A stretch of 45,673 bases of DNA. Origin: an uncultured Scytonema sp. Lineage in GTDB: Bacteria; Cyanobacteriota; Cyanobacteriia; Cyanobacteriales; Nostocaceae. The translations under genes were made by a program, and so were the position numbers. Under the pieces are notes generated by a model. The model was not told where the DNA came from. It saw only the letters and a list, made by a program, of their open reading frames with translations, and made no database searches. Position 1 is the stretch's first letter; every line of letters starts with the position of its first letter. The stretch is taken from the NCBI GenBank assembly GCA_937873135.1, contig CALMVQ010000204.1, positions 4,768 through 50,440 of the forward strand, given 5' to 3'. Of this stretch, positions 24,527 to 36,075 are shown piece by piece.

Positions 24527-25432
24527 ATGCGAAAAACTTTAAACGCTCTGCTCTTGGCTATCTTTATAGCGGTCATTCTTGGTGTCAGTCATTGGGTTGG
24601 ACAGCAGGCATACTCATGGATGCCCCCTCAAGCAACAGCAGAAGCAAAACGGGTTGATGAAATCTTTAGCTTTCTAGCATCAGTAGGAACGTTCATCTTT
24701 CTAGGCATCACTGGTGTCATACTGTATTCGATTATTACTTGTCGCGCACCTAAAGGAGATTGGACTCACGGTCACCCAGCAAGAGGTAGTGCGAAGTTAG
24801 AAACCCTCTGGACAGTTGTTCCCACCATACTGGTATTATGGGTTGCATTGGAAAGCTTCCATATTTATGAGGAATTAAACATTCTTGGTTTGACACAGAT
24901 CGTGCATCTGCATATAGAAGAACCTGCATCTGCTAACACGGTTCACCTGGATGGTAAACCTATTACTCAAGACATTAGGGTTATAGCCTCGCAGTCGGGT
25001 TGGTCTTTTATCTATCCAGGTAATGTCACACGTAACGAATTGCATCTGCCGATTAATGACCGCATTCGCTTAGTGTTCAATTCGGAGGATGTTCTCCACG
25101 GTTTCTACGTCCCTGAATTCCGCTTTAAGCAGGATATAGTTCCCAAACGCGATATTGTCATTGTAATCGACCCGATACGTGCGGGTAAATATCGGCTGAA
25201 TGATTCTCAGTTCAGTGGCACAAACTTCGCTTTAATGCAAGCAAACGTATTCGTTGAGTCCCGCCAAGCTTATGACCAATGGCTGATGGCTGCTACGAAT
25301 CAGCCTACACTGGCATCTAATAAAGCGGCTATAGAACCTACCCAACAATCAAAGAAAATCTTCAATAGTCACTGGCAAACAGTCCAGCCTATTGAGCCAA
25401 CTATAGTAAATAATTCCAGATCCATCACCTAA
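24527..25432 (+). CDS. ctaC: Cytochrome oxidase subunit II lacking CuA (ARTO-type)
   Basis: Membrane segments lie at about 4-24 and 48-70, with a further hydrophobic stretch near 92-112, followed by a periplasmic/lumenal cupredoxin domain with HGFYVPEFRFKQDIVPKRD (191-209). The CuA loop that normally reads C-x-E-x-C-x3-H-x2-M here has D226, Q228, S230, F234 and M237. Both cysteines, the bridging Glu and the His are gone, so CuA cannot form. This is the diagnostic of the cyanobacterial alternative respiratory terminal oxidase, thought to take electrons from quinol or an unknown donor rather than cytochrome c. Followed by subunits I and III, it forms a complete set. Confidence 0.9.
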   Translation: MRKTLNALLLAIFIAVILGVSHWVGQQAYSWMPPQATAEAKRVDEIFSFLASVGTFIFLGITGVILYSIITCRAPKGDWTHGHPARGSAKLETLWTVVPTILVLWVALESFHIYEELNILGLTQIVHLHIEEPASANTVHLDGKPITQDIRVIASQSGWSFIYPGNVTRNELHLPINDRIRLVFNSEDVLHGFYVPEFRFKQDIVPKRDIVIVIDPIRAGKYRLNDSQFSGTNFALMQANVFVESRQAYDQWLMAATNQPTLASNKAAIEPTQQSKKIFNSHWQTVQPIEPTIVNNSRSIT

Positions 25433-25551
25433 GTAGGTCGGCACAAATAAATATAACTAAGTGCTTAGCGTCGTCCTTGGTCATTTGTCATCTGTCAGAC
25501 ACATTGCAACACTTTCCGCTTAAGACTCAATCCCCTATAATTCCCTCCCTT

Positions 25552-25571
25552 CACCTTTAAAAAAAAAGGTG
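25552..25571. repeat. CACCTTT/AAAGGTG hairpin between subunit II and I genes
   Basis: CACCTTT (25552-25558), six A residues and AAAGGTG (25565-25571) can form a 7-bp stem in the 273-bp gap. It might tune relative expression of the subunits. The structure is weak. Confidence 0.35.
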
Positions 25572-25705
25572 TGAAAAATCAGGAAGGAAGAGGAGTGCTA
25601 GAGTCGCTTCTGAGGGTGGGTAGTTCTGATCTCCTTAATCCGGATATGACCAAAGACAAATGACAGTTAACATACGTGTATTTAATGACACTAATTTATT
25701 GAACA

Positions 25706-27388
25706 ATGACAAATAACTCCACAAAAGGCACTTCTCCGTCTGACGAGTCCGAAGGTTCTCAAACAGAGCCACAAACAAGCTGGCGCGAATACTTTAGCTT
25801 CAGTACTGACCACAAAGTCATCGGTGTTCAGTACATGACGACAACGTTCTTCTTTTTCCTCGTTGGCGGACTTTTCGCGATGTTGATTCGTGCCGAATTG
25901 CTGACGCCTAATTCAGATTTGGTTGATCGCCCTTTCTACAATGGCTTGTTCACCATGCACGGCACGATCATGATCTTCCTGTGGATCATCCCTTTCAATG
26001 CCGGTCTTGCCAACTACTTGATTCCGCTCATGATCGGGGCGCGGGATATGGCTTTTCCTCTGCTGAATGCGATCGCCTTCTGGATCATTCCCCCCGCAGG
26101 TATTTTATTACTGTCAAGCTTCTTGCTACCTTCCGGGACTGCCCAAGCTGGCTGGTGGTCTTACCCGCCAATTAGTCTTCAAAATCCTTCTGGTCACTTA
26201 TTTAACGGCGAATTGATTTGGATAGCAAGTTTATTCATGCTAGGTATCTCATCAATCATGGGTGGGGTGAACTTTGTGACAACCATCTTCTGGATGCGGG
26301 CACCGGGGATGACGTTCTTCCGGATGCCAATCTTTGTCTGGACATTCCTAAGTTCTCAATTACTCCAACTGTTTTGCTTGCCTTCCCTGACTGGCGCATT
26401 GATCCTGCTATTTTTCGATCTGACTTTAGGAACAAGCTTCTTTAAACCTTCAGGAAATGGCGATCCCATCCTCTATCAGCACTTATTCTGGTTTTACTCC
26501 CATCCGGCAGTTTACGTGATGGTGCTGCCAGTTTTTGGCGTTTTCTCAGAAGTCCTCCCAGCTTTTTCCCGCAATCCCCTATATGGCTACCGCTCAGTGG
26601 CGATCGCATCAATCGCAATCGCGGTAGTCAGTACTGTTGTCTGGGTACACCACATGTTCGCTAGTGCCACACCAAGCTGGATGCGGATGTTGTTTATGGT
26701 AACTACGATGTTAGTCGCCATACCCACGGGGATCAAAGAATTCGCTTGGACTGCTACCATCTGGAGGGGTAGACTGCACCTTTTAACACCAATGCTGTTT
26801 GCCTTGGGAGGTGTGGTGATGTTTCTTTTCGCTGGCATCACAGGTATTATGCTGGGCTCAACGCCGTTTGACCTTCACGTTAATAACACTTACTTCGTAG
26901 TCGGTCATTTCCACTACGTTGTTTACAACACAATTACAATGGGGATCTTCGCAGGAATTTACTTCTGGTTCCCAAAAATAACAGGGCGAATGTATGCTGA
27001 AGGCTGGGGTAAAATACATTTCTGGCTGACCTTTATCGGTGCCAACCTCACCTTCTTCCCCATGCACCCATTAGGCTTACAAGGTATGCTGCGCCGAATC
27101 TCCTCCTACGATCCCCAGTACCAGTCGTGGAATATCATTGCCAGCCTCGGTTCCTTCCTACTAGGAATGTCTACACTGCCCTTTATCGCCAATATGGTAG
27201 TTTCTTTGCTAAGAGGACCAAAAGCAGTTGACAATCCTTGGCACGCTACAGGGTTGGAGTGGAAAACCTCCTCCCCACCCCCCAAGGAAAACTTCGATGC
27301 AATTCCCCTTGTCACCGAACCACCTTATCACTACAACGACAATGATCCCGCAGAAATTGCTAGACCAGAAGCTGCAGCGCAGGAGTAG
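25706..27388 (+). CDS. ctaD: Cytochrome oxidase subunit I (heme-copper), ARTO-type locus
   Basis: Twelve-helix heme-copper oxidase core. Visible ligands: low-spin heme His in FTMHGTIMIF, CuB His and cross-linked Tyr in FYSHPAVYVMVLP, the CuB His pair in VWVHHMF, and the heme ligand pair in VVGHFHYVV. It reduces O2 to water in the thylakoid or plasma membrane. The 560-residue length is normal. The last codons (CAG GAG TAG) lie inside the first unit of a tandem repeat, so the C-terminus may have been altered by its insertion. Transcribed with subunits II and III. Confidence 0.93.
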   Translation: MTNNSTKGTSPSDESEGSQTEPQTSWREYFSFSTDHKVIGVQYMTTTFFFFLVGGLFAMLIRAELLTPNSDLVDRPFYNGLFTMHGTIMIFLWIIPFNAGLANYLIPLMIGARDMAFPLLNAIAFWIIPPAGILLLSSFLLPSGTAQAGWWSYPPISLQNPSGHLFNGELIWIASLFMLGISSIMGGVNFVTTIFWMRAPGMTFFRMPIFVWTFLSSQLLQLFCLPSLTGALILLFFDLTLGTSFFKPSGNGDPILYQHLFWFYSHPAVYVMVLPVFGVFSEVLPAFSRNPLYGYRSVAIASIAIAVVSTVVWVHHMFASATPSWMRMLFMVTTMLVAIPTGIKEFAWTATIWRGRLHLLTPMLFALGGVVMFLFAGITGIMLGSTPFDLHVNNTYFVVGHFHYVVYNTITMGIFAGIYFWFPKITGRMYAEGWGKIHFWLTFIGANLTFFPMHPLGLQGMLRRISSYDPQYQSWNIIASLGSFLLGMSTLPFIANMVVSLLRGPKAVDNPWHATGLEWKTSSPPPKENFDAIPLVTEPPYHYNDNDPAEIARPEAAAQE

Positions 27389-27513
27389 GGGCGGGTTTTA
27401 TTCCCACAACGTCCCGGCAAACACAATCTCTGAGCAAACCCGCCCGTACAGGAGCAGGGGCGGGTTTTATTCCCACAACGTCCCGGCAAACACAATCTCT
27501 AAAACCCCCCCTA
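27381..27513. repeat. Two 51-bp direct repeats of a GTAGGGGCGGGTTT palindrome after subunit I
   Basis: AGGAGTAGGGGCGGGTTTTA starts unit 1 (27381-27431) and AGGAGCAGGGGCGGGTTTTA starts unit 2 (27450-27500). The units are identical over 50 of 51 positions, with a 69-bp period. Each is followed by a reverse-complement arm (AAACCCGCCCGTAC, AAACCCCCCCTAC), so each is a hairpin. The family recurs at 4370 and 40535. Unit 1 overlaps the stop codon of subunit I. Confidence 0.8.
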
Positions 27514-27585
27514 CAGGAGTGGGCGATAATCTCAGGTATTACCCATTCCCAATTATCAATTACTAATTACACATTACCTAAATCC

Positions 27586-28245
27586 ATGACACATACCCAT
27601 TCCGATGAAAGTCCCATCCCTATAGAAAAGTTACTGCGTTTGCTGCCAAATTGGTTGAAGCGATTTCTGCCAACTGGTGGAGGAGATGCTGATGACCATC
27701 ATGGTAGAAGTATGTTCGGCTTCACCGTGTTTCTACTATCGGAAAGCATTGTTTTTATAAGTTTTTTCCTAACATATATTGCTTTGCGGTTGCTAAATCC
27801 TCATTGGCTGCCACCAGGTGTTAAGGGACCAGAATTGTCTACCTATGTGATCATTAACTCTGTAGTGCTGGTTTCCAGTAGCTTTGTCATCCAAATTGCA
27901 GAAGGTGCCCTACAGCATCATAACCTGAAAAAATTTCGCTTGCTGTGGTTGACGACATCTGCTATGGGAGCATTCTTTCTGGTTGGTGAGGTTAAAGAGT
28001 GGCTAGGACTTGACTTCGGGTTATCCACAGGGCAGATTGGCGGAACATTCTACTTGCTGACAGGCTTCCACGGTTTGCACGTTTTTACTGGCATTGTCTT
28101 GCAGGTGATTATGCTTGTGCGTTCCTTTATTCCTGGAAACTATGAAAAGAGTCATTTTGGTGTGAGTGCGACTACCCTATTCTGGCACTTTGTTGACGTA
28201 ATTTGGGTTATCCTATTCTCGCTTGTCTACCTTTGGCGCACATAG
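27586..28245 (+). CDS. ctaE: Cytochrome oxidase subunit III, ARTO-type locus
   Basis: A 219-residue membrane protein with about five helices (FTVFLLSESIVFISFFLTYI, TYVIINSVVLVSSSFVIQIA and others). It has the subunit III hallmarks ESIVF with its conserved Glu, TGFHGLHVFTGIV and TLFWHFVDVIWVILFSLVYLW. The short N-terminal His-rich start (MTHTHSDES) precedes LPNWLKRFLPTGGGDADDHH. It lies 197 bp downstream of subunit I across the tandem repeat. It completes the II-I-III order usual for cyanobacterial oxidase loci. Confidence 0.93.
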   Translation: MTHTHSDESPIPIEKLLRLLPNWLKRFLPTGGGDADDHHGRSMFGFTVFLLSESIVFISFFLTYIALRLLNPHWLPPGVKGPELSTYVIINSVVLVSSSFVIQIAEGALQHHNLKKFRLLWLTTSAMGAFFLVGEVKEWLGLDFGLSTGQIGGTFYLLTGFHGLHVFTGIVLQVIMLVRSFIPGNYEKSHFGVSATTLFWHFVDVIWVILFSLVYLWRT

Positions 28246-28853
28246 AAGCAGTAAAATTAAAGAAGCTGACAAAGTAACCTTTATAGCAATTTGAAATGGA
28301 ACTTTATTTGCGCTCCCCGTGTATTAGCAAGAGTTATCATAGTATAAAAGTGTACAAAATTTATTTCATCCGCGATGTGCTAATTGCTAATAGCTAATTG
28401 CTGAAGTTACATTACTTAAGATATACGGTTCTTTATAGCAAAATCGTTAAAAAGATTGCTAGATAACAATTTGGTGTAAATTATAGTAATGAGCGTTTAT
28501 GCGATTTTGTTAATAATGTGATTTTTCACTAGCAATGAATGACAACGAAATTAAGCTGTTGCTGCTAATAGTTAGGGGGTAATAGGGGATCAGAAGAAAA
28601 AACAATTAAGTAACTGCGCATGAATCAACACAACTTGACATTGGATCTGTTAATAATTTGATAGGGCAGGTTTAATATTATAACTTGTCAGTAAAAACGA
28701 ACAATTTTGTCAAACTAGCCTGTACAGTTGTTATTTGGCATCACAATATCTCAAAATTTGTTGACAAATTAAGGTTTTTTGCGCCAACCTACTTACATTT
28801 TTTCACTCTCTAATTACCAATTATTAATTACCACAAATTTAGTGAGCAGTTTT
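28246..28853. other. Intergenic region after the oxidase genes
   Basis: This 600-bp AT-rich stretch has no supported gene. It includes short repeats such as TTGCTAATAGCTAATTGCT (about 28382-28404). The stretch before 28854 may hold a promoter for the small membrane protein. Confidence 0.45.
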
Positions 28854-29108
28854 ATGAGTTTACCAAATGAAGAAGTGCCAAAGGCACAGCGATCGCCAAG
28901 CACAATTCGAGAAACTCCCTCAAAAGCCACAATCAATCAAGATCCACTTATTGCTAAGGGTTTGCAAAAGGAGCAATATATTGGCATCTTCTCTGTTGCT
29001 GTTTCACTAATTCTTGTTGTCGGCTTTTTCAGTCGCAAAGTTGAGTATGCATTATTGTTCGCTGGTGCCCTCAGTATCGTCCTCATTGCATTCTTTTTAA
29101 CAGTTTAG
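28854..29108 (+). CDS. Small membrane protein of unknown function, 84 aa
   Basis: The open frame begins at 28779, but ATG 28854 (MSLPNEEVPKAQRS) is more likely since the upstream part is low-complexity. A hydrophilic 45-residue N-terminus is followed by YIGIFSVAVSLILVVGFF and ALLFAGALSIVLIAFFLTV, two membrane helices. I do not recognise a family. It follows the oxidase subunits on the same strand, about 600 bp away, so it may be an accessory subunit, but this is only positional. Confidence 0.55.
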   Translation: MSLPNEEVPKAQRSPSTIRETPSKATINQDPLIAKGLQKEQYIGIFSVAVSLILVVGFFSRKVEYALLFAGALSIVLIAFFLTV

Positions 29109-29482
29109 TACTTTTTTAAGGCTTGAGTCTGCTATTCAAGGCGATCCAAGGGAGCAGTTGTCGGTGTTTTAGTTGTGAGAAAATGACTCCAAATTTCACT
29201 TCTTCGATGATACAGTCACAAAGCAAGATCGCGGTGACCAAACAAGGCAAAAGTTAAAAGTTAAAAGGCACTCATAAAGAAACAGAAAAAACGGTTTCAA
29301 GCCCCTAAATTTATTTATGGAAAACCAAAAAATATTTTTTAAGGGGACACATAGTGCGAGCAAAAAAGGTGAGCGTAAGATCCCCTAATTTTAATTATGG
29401 GGATTCTCTTTTTACTTTTTACTTTTTACTTTTTAAAATTATTTTCTTCACCTCACCGCGTCTTTCTGTCTTTCTTCTGTTA
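29109..29482. other. Intergenic region with heptamer tandem repeat
   Basis: No gene is seen. It contains an ATCCCC...GGGGAT hairpin (about 29380-29404) and (CTTTTTA)x4 at 29408-29435. AAAAGTTAAAAGTTAAAAGG occurs at about 29244-29265. It lies between convergent genes, so a bidirectional terminator here is plausible. Confidence 0.5.
29408..29435. repeat. Short tandem heptamer repeat (CTTTTTA)x4
   Basis: Four exact 7-bp units occur in the convergent gap before the DUF202 stop. This is a short tandemly repeated repetitive sequence of the kind described in heterocystous cyanobacteria. Confidence 0.75.
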
Positions 29483-29899
29483 TTAATCGGGTACAACTAA
29501 ACTCGCTGGGTTGAGAGAATTTGAGAAGACAAAGTAAATAATCCCACTTCCCAAAAGCATGATAGCAAGGCTGAACAGGATCACCCAACGATCTGTCGGC
29601 TCGTAAGTATCTTCTTCAATATCACGGCGAACAGTAAAATAATGTATCGTTGAAAGCAATACCGTTATTAAGCCCACCAGAGAAAAAAGTAATCCCAACT
29701 TCCAGCTATTGCCAACATGAGGCACAAAAGGAGGTTGTAAAACACGCAAACGTACGATAACAACACCGAAACCCAAAAGAGAGATCCCTGTTCGCATCCA
29801 AGCTAGATAAGTGCGCTCATTCGCCAAGTGATCTCGTACTCGCGATGGATTTAGTCGCCCTGGCTTTTTTTCTTCTGTCGTTTGAATATTCAACTGCAC
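29483..29899 (-). CDS. DUF202 (YidH-type) membrane protein, 138 aa
   Basis: The DUF202 signature LANERTYLAWMRTGISLLGFG lies at about 25-45. Three membrane helices are visible: TYLAWMRTGISLLGFGVVIV, LGLLFSLVGLITVLLSTIHYF and ILFSLAIMLLGSGIIYFVF. The length is normal (100-140). The start is GTG at 29899; no better ATG lies upstream in frame. The role of the family is unknown. It is on the same strand as por, with a 118-bp gap. Confidence 0.85.
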   Translation of the reverse strand: MQLNIQTTEEKKPGRLNPSRVRDHLANERTYLAWMRTGISLLGFGVVIVRLRVLQPPFVPHVGNSWKLGLLFSLVGLITVLLSTIHYFTVRRDIEEDTYEPTDRWVILFSLAIMLLGSGIIYFVFSNSLNPASLVVPD

Positions 29900-30017
29900 T
29901 CACACACCCTTATACTATCATGCAGATTATTCAATCATACAACCTAAACGCCAGAAAATCAATCTAGTTTCCGTTGAATTTTAGTGATTGCTGGCATTCA
30001 GTAAAGCATTGTCACGT

Positions 30018-31001
<984 letters not shown>

Positions 31002-31157
31002 TTAACCTTTCTTTAGGCTCTCATACCTTGACCGCACATGCGAAATTAACGCACTAATCTTAGAGTGTCTGCAATTTGTACAATGCTTATGACAACTTTT
31101 GCGTTTTCTAACAGAGTAAACAAAATTTGGCTTTGCTAGTAGATAGAAGTGTTCATG

Positions 31158-31343
31158 TTACCACTCCTGGTAAAGCTTGTCAGCATGAAACATGATTTCT
31201 TCTTTTGGTAATCGAATCTTCGCCTGCTGACGAGGATACGAAGTTTCAATTACCCGTGTATCCTGCTCCACCACCGTTGCAACTGCATTTAACCATGATT
31301 GCCTCAAAAGTGGCTTAAACTGAAATAATCTGAGCGATCGCAC
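31158..31343 (-). pseudogene. 3' fragment of a Rieske-type oxygenase-like gene (copy A)
   Basis: Its residues FKPLLRQSWLNAVATVVEQD, then ETSYPRQQAKIRLPKEEIMF and HADKLYQEW before the stop, match the end of the frame at 32232-32740 almost residue for residue. DNA identity is about 90 percent over about 160 bp. I take the parent family to be Rieske aromatic-ring-hydroxylating oxygenases (VVEQDTR.IE.SYP.., ..ADKLY.EW), but only the tail is left, with no iron-binding part. It is non-functional. Confidence 0.55.
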
Positions 31344-31407
31344 TGCATCATTTGGGTATAATTGTTCAAACTTCCGTCGGTTGATTCAAAGGCTATGTGC
31401 AGCAAAC

Positions 31408-31605
31408 ATTGATGTCATTTGCCGTACCGAACCTGGATTTCAGGTTTTACCAAAGCATTGGATCGTCGAACACACCTTCGGGTAGTGGAATCAGTATCGT
31501 CGATGCGTGTAAAGATTATGAATTGTTACCAGTGCAGGAGCGAATCCATGATTTATGCTTTTATTCTTTGGCATCAGATGACTGGGGGCTTGAGACGTAG
31601 GTGGG
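31408..31605 (+). pseudogene. IS5-type transposase C-terminal remnant
   Basis: Plus frame from 31408: CRTEPGFQVLPKHWIVEHTFG, then TAG at 31483. In a shifted frame, KDYELLPVQERIHDLCF follows. KGF.VLP.RWVVERTFGW followed by KDYE.LPE..E..IY is the conserved C-terminus of IS5/IS427-type DDE transposases. The N-terminal catalytic part is missing and at least two frame changes are present, so the element is dead. Confidence 0.65.
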
Positions 31606-32231
31606 CTTCTAAACCTTTGAATACCTTTACCTACGCAGAGAGGGCTTTTAGAACGGCTATGTATGAGTCGATTTTTTGACTGGCTAACTCATAATCTTCA
31701 GCTATGCTGCTATGCTGAGGGCAGCTATGAGTCACGGGAACCCACGCTTAAAAACGTGGGACTTAATTGAGGACGCCGTATTCCGAAGCGCTATGCGTCT
31801 CGAAATACATTTTTATTGCAAAGCTCGCCGGACAGAGGATTCTGTCCGGCAGACTTTGCCTTTTGGTGGGCTTTAAACACACGAATGTAGGATTAAAATC
31901 ATTTACATAGATGCCCTCTGCCTTGTCCTGACGGACACGCTGCCTTGAACGTACTTCTGCCTTTCTTTTGTAAAAAAGGCGATCGCATTTGTGGAGAGCG
32001 ATCGCCTACGGGAATGAAGCATCGCCAGGAGCGCTCTTAGGGTTCTTCCGGTATTAAGGTTACGCTATCGGACATGTTAAAAATAGCTGTGGACAATCCG
32101 GTTACTTGATTAATGAATATTTTTCAATTTTAAATATGAGATCAAGCACATTATGACACCAGTAGAATTCAGAAAAAGAGGGTATGAGATTGACGTACTT
32201 CATTTACCCTAATTGCCGCAACTTAACCAGT
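31606..32231. other. Repeat-rich scrap region
   Basis: It contains repeat copy 3 (31697-31860), the reverse-strand unit 31921-31965, and a pair of GCGATCGC sites forming GGCGATCGC...GCGATCGCC (31979-32007). No gene is supported. Confidence 0.55.
31697..31860. repeat. Dispersed repeat family, copy 3
   Basis: CTTCAGCTATGCTGCTATGC, CCCACGcttaaaaaCGTGGG (31741-31760), GGACGCCGTATTCCGAAGCG and CTATGCGTCTCG follow in the same order as copies 1 and 2. A further hairpin with GCCGGACAGA...TCTGTCCGGC lies at about 31828-31851. Confidence 0.65.
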
Positions 32232-32760
32232 TCACCACTCCCAGTAAAGCTTGTCAGCATGAAACATGATTTCTTCATTTGGTAATCGAATCTTCGCTTG
32301 CTGATGAGGATACGAAGTTTCAATAGCCCGTGTATCCTGCTCCACCACTGTTGTAACTGCATTCAACAATGATTGCCTCAACAGTGTCTTAAAAACAGGT
32401 TGATGGAATTTAGCATATACCAACACAAAGGTTTTTGTTCGTGTTTCTGTTTCTGGAAACAGCACGTGTACCTGCAAAATTTCTCCGAGCGGAAAGCGAG
32501 TTTTGAAGGTAGTCAGTGCGGGAAAGGCATACTCCAAAGTTCCAGTATAGGTCTTAGGTGCGAGTAGAATAGCAGGATTGCGGCGGATGTCATTAAAGGT
32601 AGCATCATCGCGCTCGATTTCCTGCACCACTTTTGCCCAGTAACCTTCCTGCTCAAATACGGGAATGCGATTGGCTTTAACGCCGAATAGCTCTCGATGG
32701 GTGCCGCCTTGATGGTTGTAATCGTAGTTGATCAACAAATTATCCAAAAACTGCCAATAG
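32232..32760 (-). pseudogene. C-terminal half of a Rieske-type oxygenase-like protein (copy B), joined to a transposase fragment
   Basis: Recognisable residues run from about WQFLDNLLINYDYNHQGG through FGVKANRIPVFEQEGYW, TGTLEYAFPALTTFKTRFPL and FVLVYAKFHQPVFK to HADKLYWEW and the stop. This looks like the catalytic C-terminal domain of the oxygenase group that includes PaO/CAO-type enzymes. The Rieske motif (CxH...CxxH) is missing. Upstream, the frame runs into the tail of an IS630-type fragment in a different frame. It is probably inactive. The family call is from pattern memory and is uncertain. Confidence 0.5.
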
Positions 32761-33020
32761 TGTTTCAATTTCTTTTTTTTTTGCCGCAACAGCCTCCTCA
32801 TCAGCTTTTGGATTCAAAGAAGTAGTTTTTTTCCAACTAATTCCTGCTGCATCAAATAAGTCATAATAGCTCCGTTTTGACTCATAAGTTACATCGTATT
32901 CAAAAGCCAATTTATATTCGAGTTCCCCAAGCTCCCAACATTCTTTTGTCTGCAACCAACTTAAGACTTCCTCTCGTTGTTGAGTAGTTAAGTAGCTTTT
33001 TCTTCCCTTGTGACTACAAG
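32750..33020 (-). pseudogene. IS630-family transposase N-terminal fragment
   Basis: The frame reads GRKSYLTTQQREEVLSWL at the start, then YDVTYESKRSYYDLFDAAG, ISWKKTTSLNPKADEEAVAA and KKKEIETLL. This is the winged-helix N-terminal part of IS630-type transposases (...YYDLL..AGISWKK...NPK.DEE.V..K..EI). The catalytic DDE domain is absent, and the frame ends where the oxygenase-like fragment begins. Confidence 0.75.
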
Positions 33021-33063
33021 AGGTGACAGAGTCAAAAATTACAATCCATATCACTAACTGCTC

Positions 33064-33100
33064 TTGACACTCTCCGTGGCTTCAGCCCGGAGAGTGTCAA
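33064..33100. repeat. Perfect hairpin resembling an IS200/IS605 end
   Basis: TTGACACTCTCCG (33064-33076) and CGGAGAGTGTCAA (33088-33100) pair perfectly. The loop itself contains GGC-TTCA-GCC, extending the stem. Subterminal hairpins of this type, with TGACACTC at the base, are common at ends of IS200/IS605 elements. No TnpA or TnpB is present. Confidence 0.55.
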
Positions 33101-33326
33101 ATTGGATGTTACTGATGACCTTGTGCATGGAAATCAAGAACAAGCATTCTTCAAGTAAAAATACAAAGACAAAGTTTATATATACTGTACGGGCTAATCC
33201 TTGATACACCTCGTTAAGGCATATAATCGCCCAGTGACATTAATTTGTTAAAACGACAAATAAGAGCGTTATCTGACAACAAAAGAACATGCTCGGTAGC
33301 CACAATTTACTTTGTCTTTGGAAGCT

Positions 33327-34190
<864 letters not shown>

Positions 34191-34197
34191 TTACGAT

Positions 34198-35350
<1,153 letters not shown>

Positions 35351-35370
<20 letters not shown>

Positions 35371-35677
35371 ATGCGTGCCACGACCTTTAAAACGTGAATT
35401 AACCGATTAGGAGGTACGGACAGTAGTGGAGATGAAATGGTCGGGTAAAAAGAATGGTGAACTTCTACAACTTATGCTTCAAGAGAATTTCACGATTCTA
35501 CTGACTACAGATCGGAATCTACGATATCAACAAAACTTACAGCAAGCCGGAGTTGCTGTTGTTGTTCTTATAGCGTCCAGCAATCGTCTTCCAGATTTAG
35601 TTCCACTAATACCAGAAGTTTGCAATGTGCTAGGTACAATTGCTCCGGGTGAAGTGATTGAAGTTAGTGCTTTTTAA
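35351..35677 (+). pseudogene. DUF5615 PIN-like toxin with an in-frame amber stop
   Basis: From ATG 35351 the frame reads MRILLDECVPRPLKRELTD, then TAG (35408-35410), then EVRTVVEMKWSGKKNGELLQ and onward to SNRLPDLVPLIPEV and PGEVIEVSAF. DECVPR.LKREL..HEVRTV..M.WSGKKNGELL is the DUF5615 family, with Asp of the PIN-like site in LLDEC and in LTTDRNL. One codon (probably Tyr TAT/TAC) changed to TAG breaks an otherwise intact 108-codon frame. With the truncated antitoxin it looks like a decaying module. Confidence 0.75.
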
Positions 35678-36037
35678 CCCAGGCATAACAAGTTGTTAGG
35701 CTCGGTAACCTTGTAGAACGTTGACTTTGTTCTTCAAAACCCGGCATGATTCCTTAAAGCATCCAAAAAGGATAAAGCGGTAGTACAGCAAGAATATAGA
35801 CACAGCAAACCTACGACACCGCCTCTTATACCAAAAAGCAACCTCGGAATCGCTCCGCCAAAGAAAAGCGTGTAGCGTCTCACTCTACATATTACATAGG
35901 GTCATTCTCGTTTAGGAGATTTCTACAGGCAAAACTTATCAACATAACACAACTGTTTTTTACTGTAAATTTTTCAAAGCAACAGTACACACAAGTTTAC
36001 TAATATGGATAAATTGTTGCACAATCTTCGCATAGAT
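35678..36037. other. Intergenic region before the HLIP gene
   Basis: No gene is supported. It includes a small-repeat unit at about 35851-35883 (AATCGCTCCGCC...GTGTAGCGTCTC). The minus-strand frame at 35974-36168 is antisense to the HLIP gene and is not credible. Confidence 0.45.
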
Positions 36038-36075
36038 GTTACATTCCTTAACAGGTTAACTGTTAAGGAATGTAA
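36038..36075 (+). promoter_or_regulatory. 16-bp perfect inverted repeat with HLR1-like site upstream of the HLIP start
   Basis: TTACATTCCTTAACAG (36039-36054), loop GTTAA is shared, and CTGTTAAGGAATGTAA (36060-36075) ends 3 bp before the ATG at 36079. The right arm contains the only Shine-Dalgarno-like AAGGAA, so in RNA the hairpin would hide it. On DNA, GTTACATT-CC-TTAACAGG (36038-36055) partly matches the HLR1 direct repeat bound by RpaB at high-light genes (the second half is weak). Confidence 0.5.

Noticed and set aside
24527-25432. Call as aa3-type cytochrome c oxidase subunit II
   Set aside because: Both CuA cysteines, the Glu and the His are replaced, so it is the ARTO type.
27228-27566. 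112-residue plus-strand frame across the end of subunit I
   Set aside because: It reads the tandem repeat twice (duplicated GGFYSHNVPANT) and overlaps subunit I in another frame; a repeat artefact.
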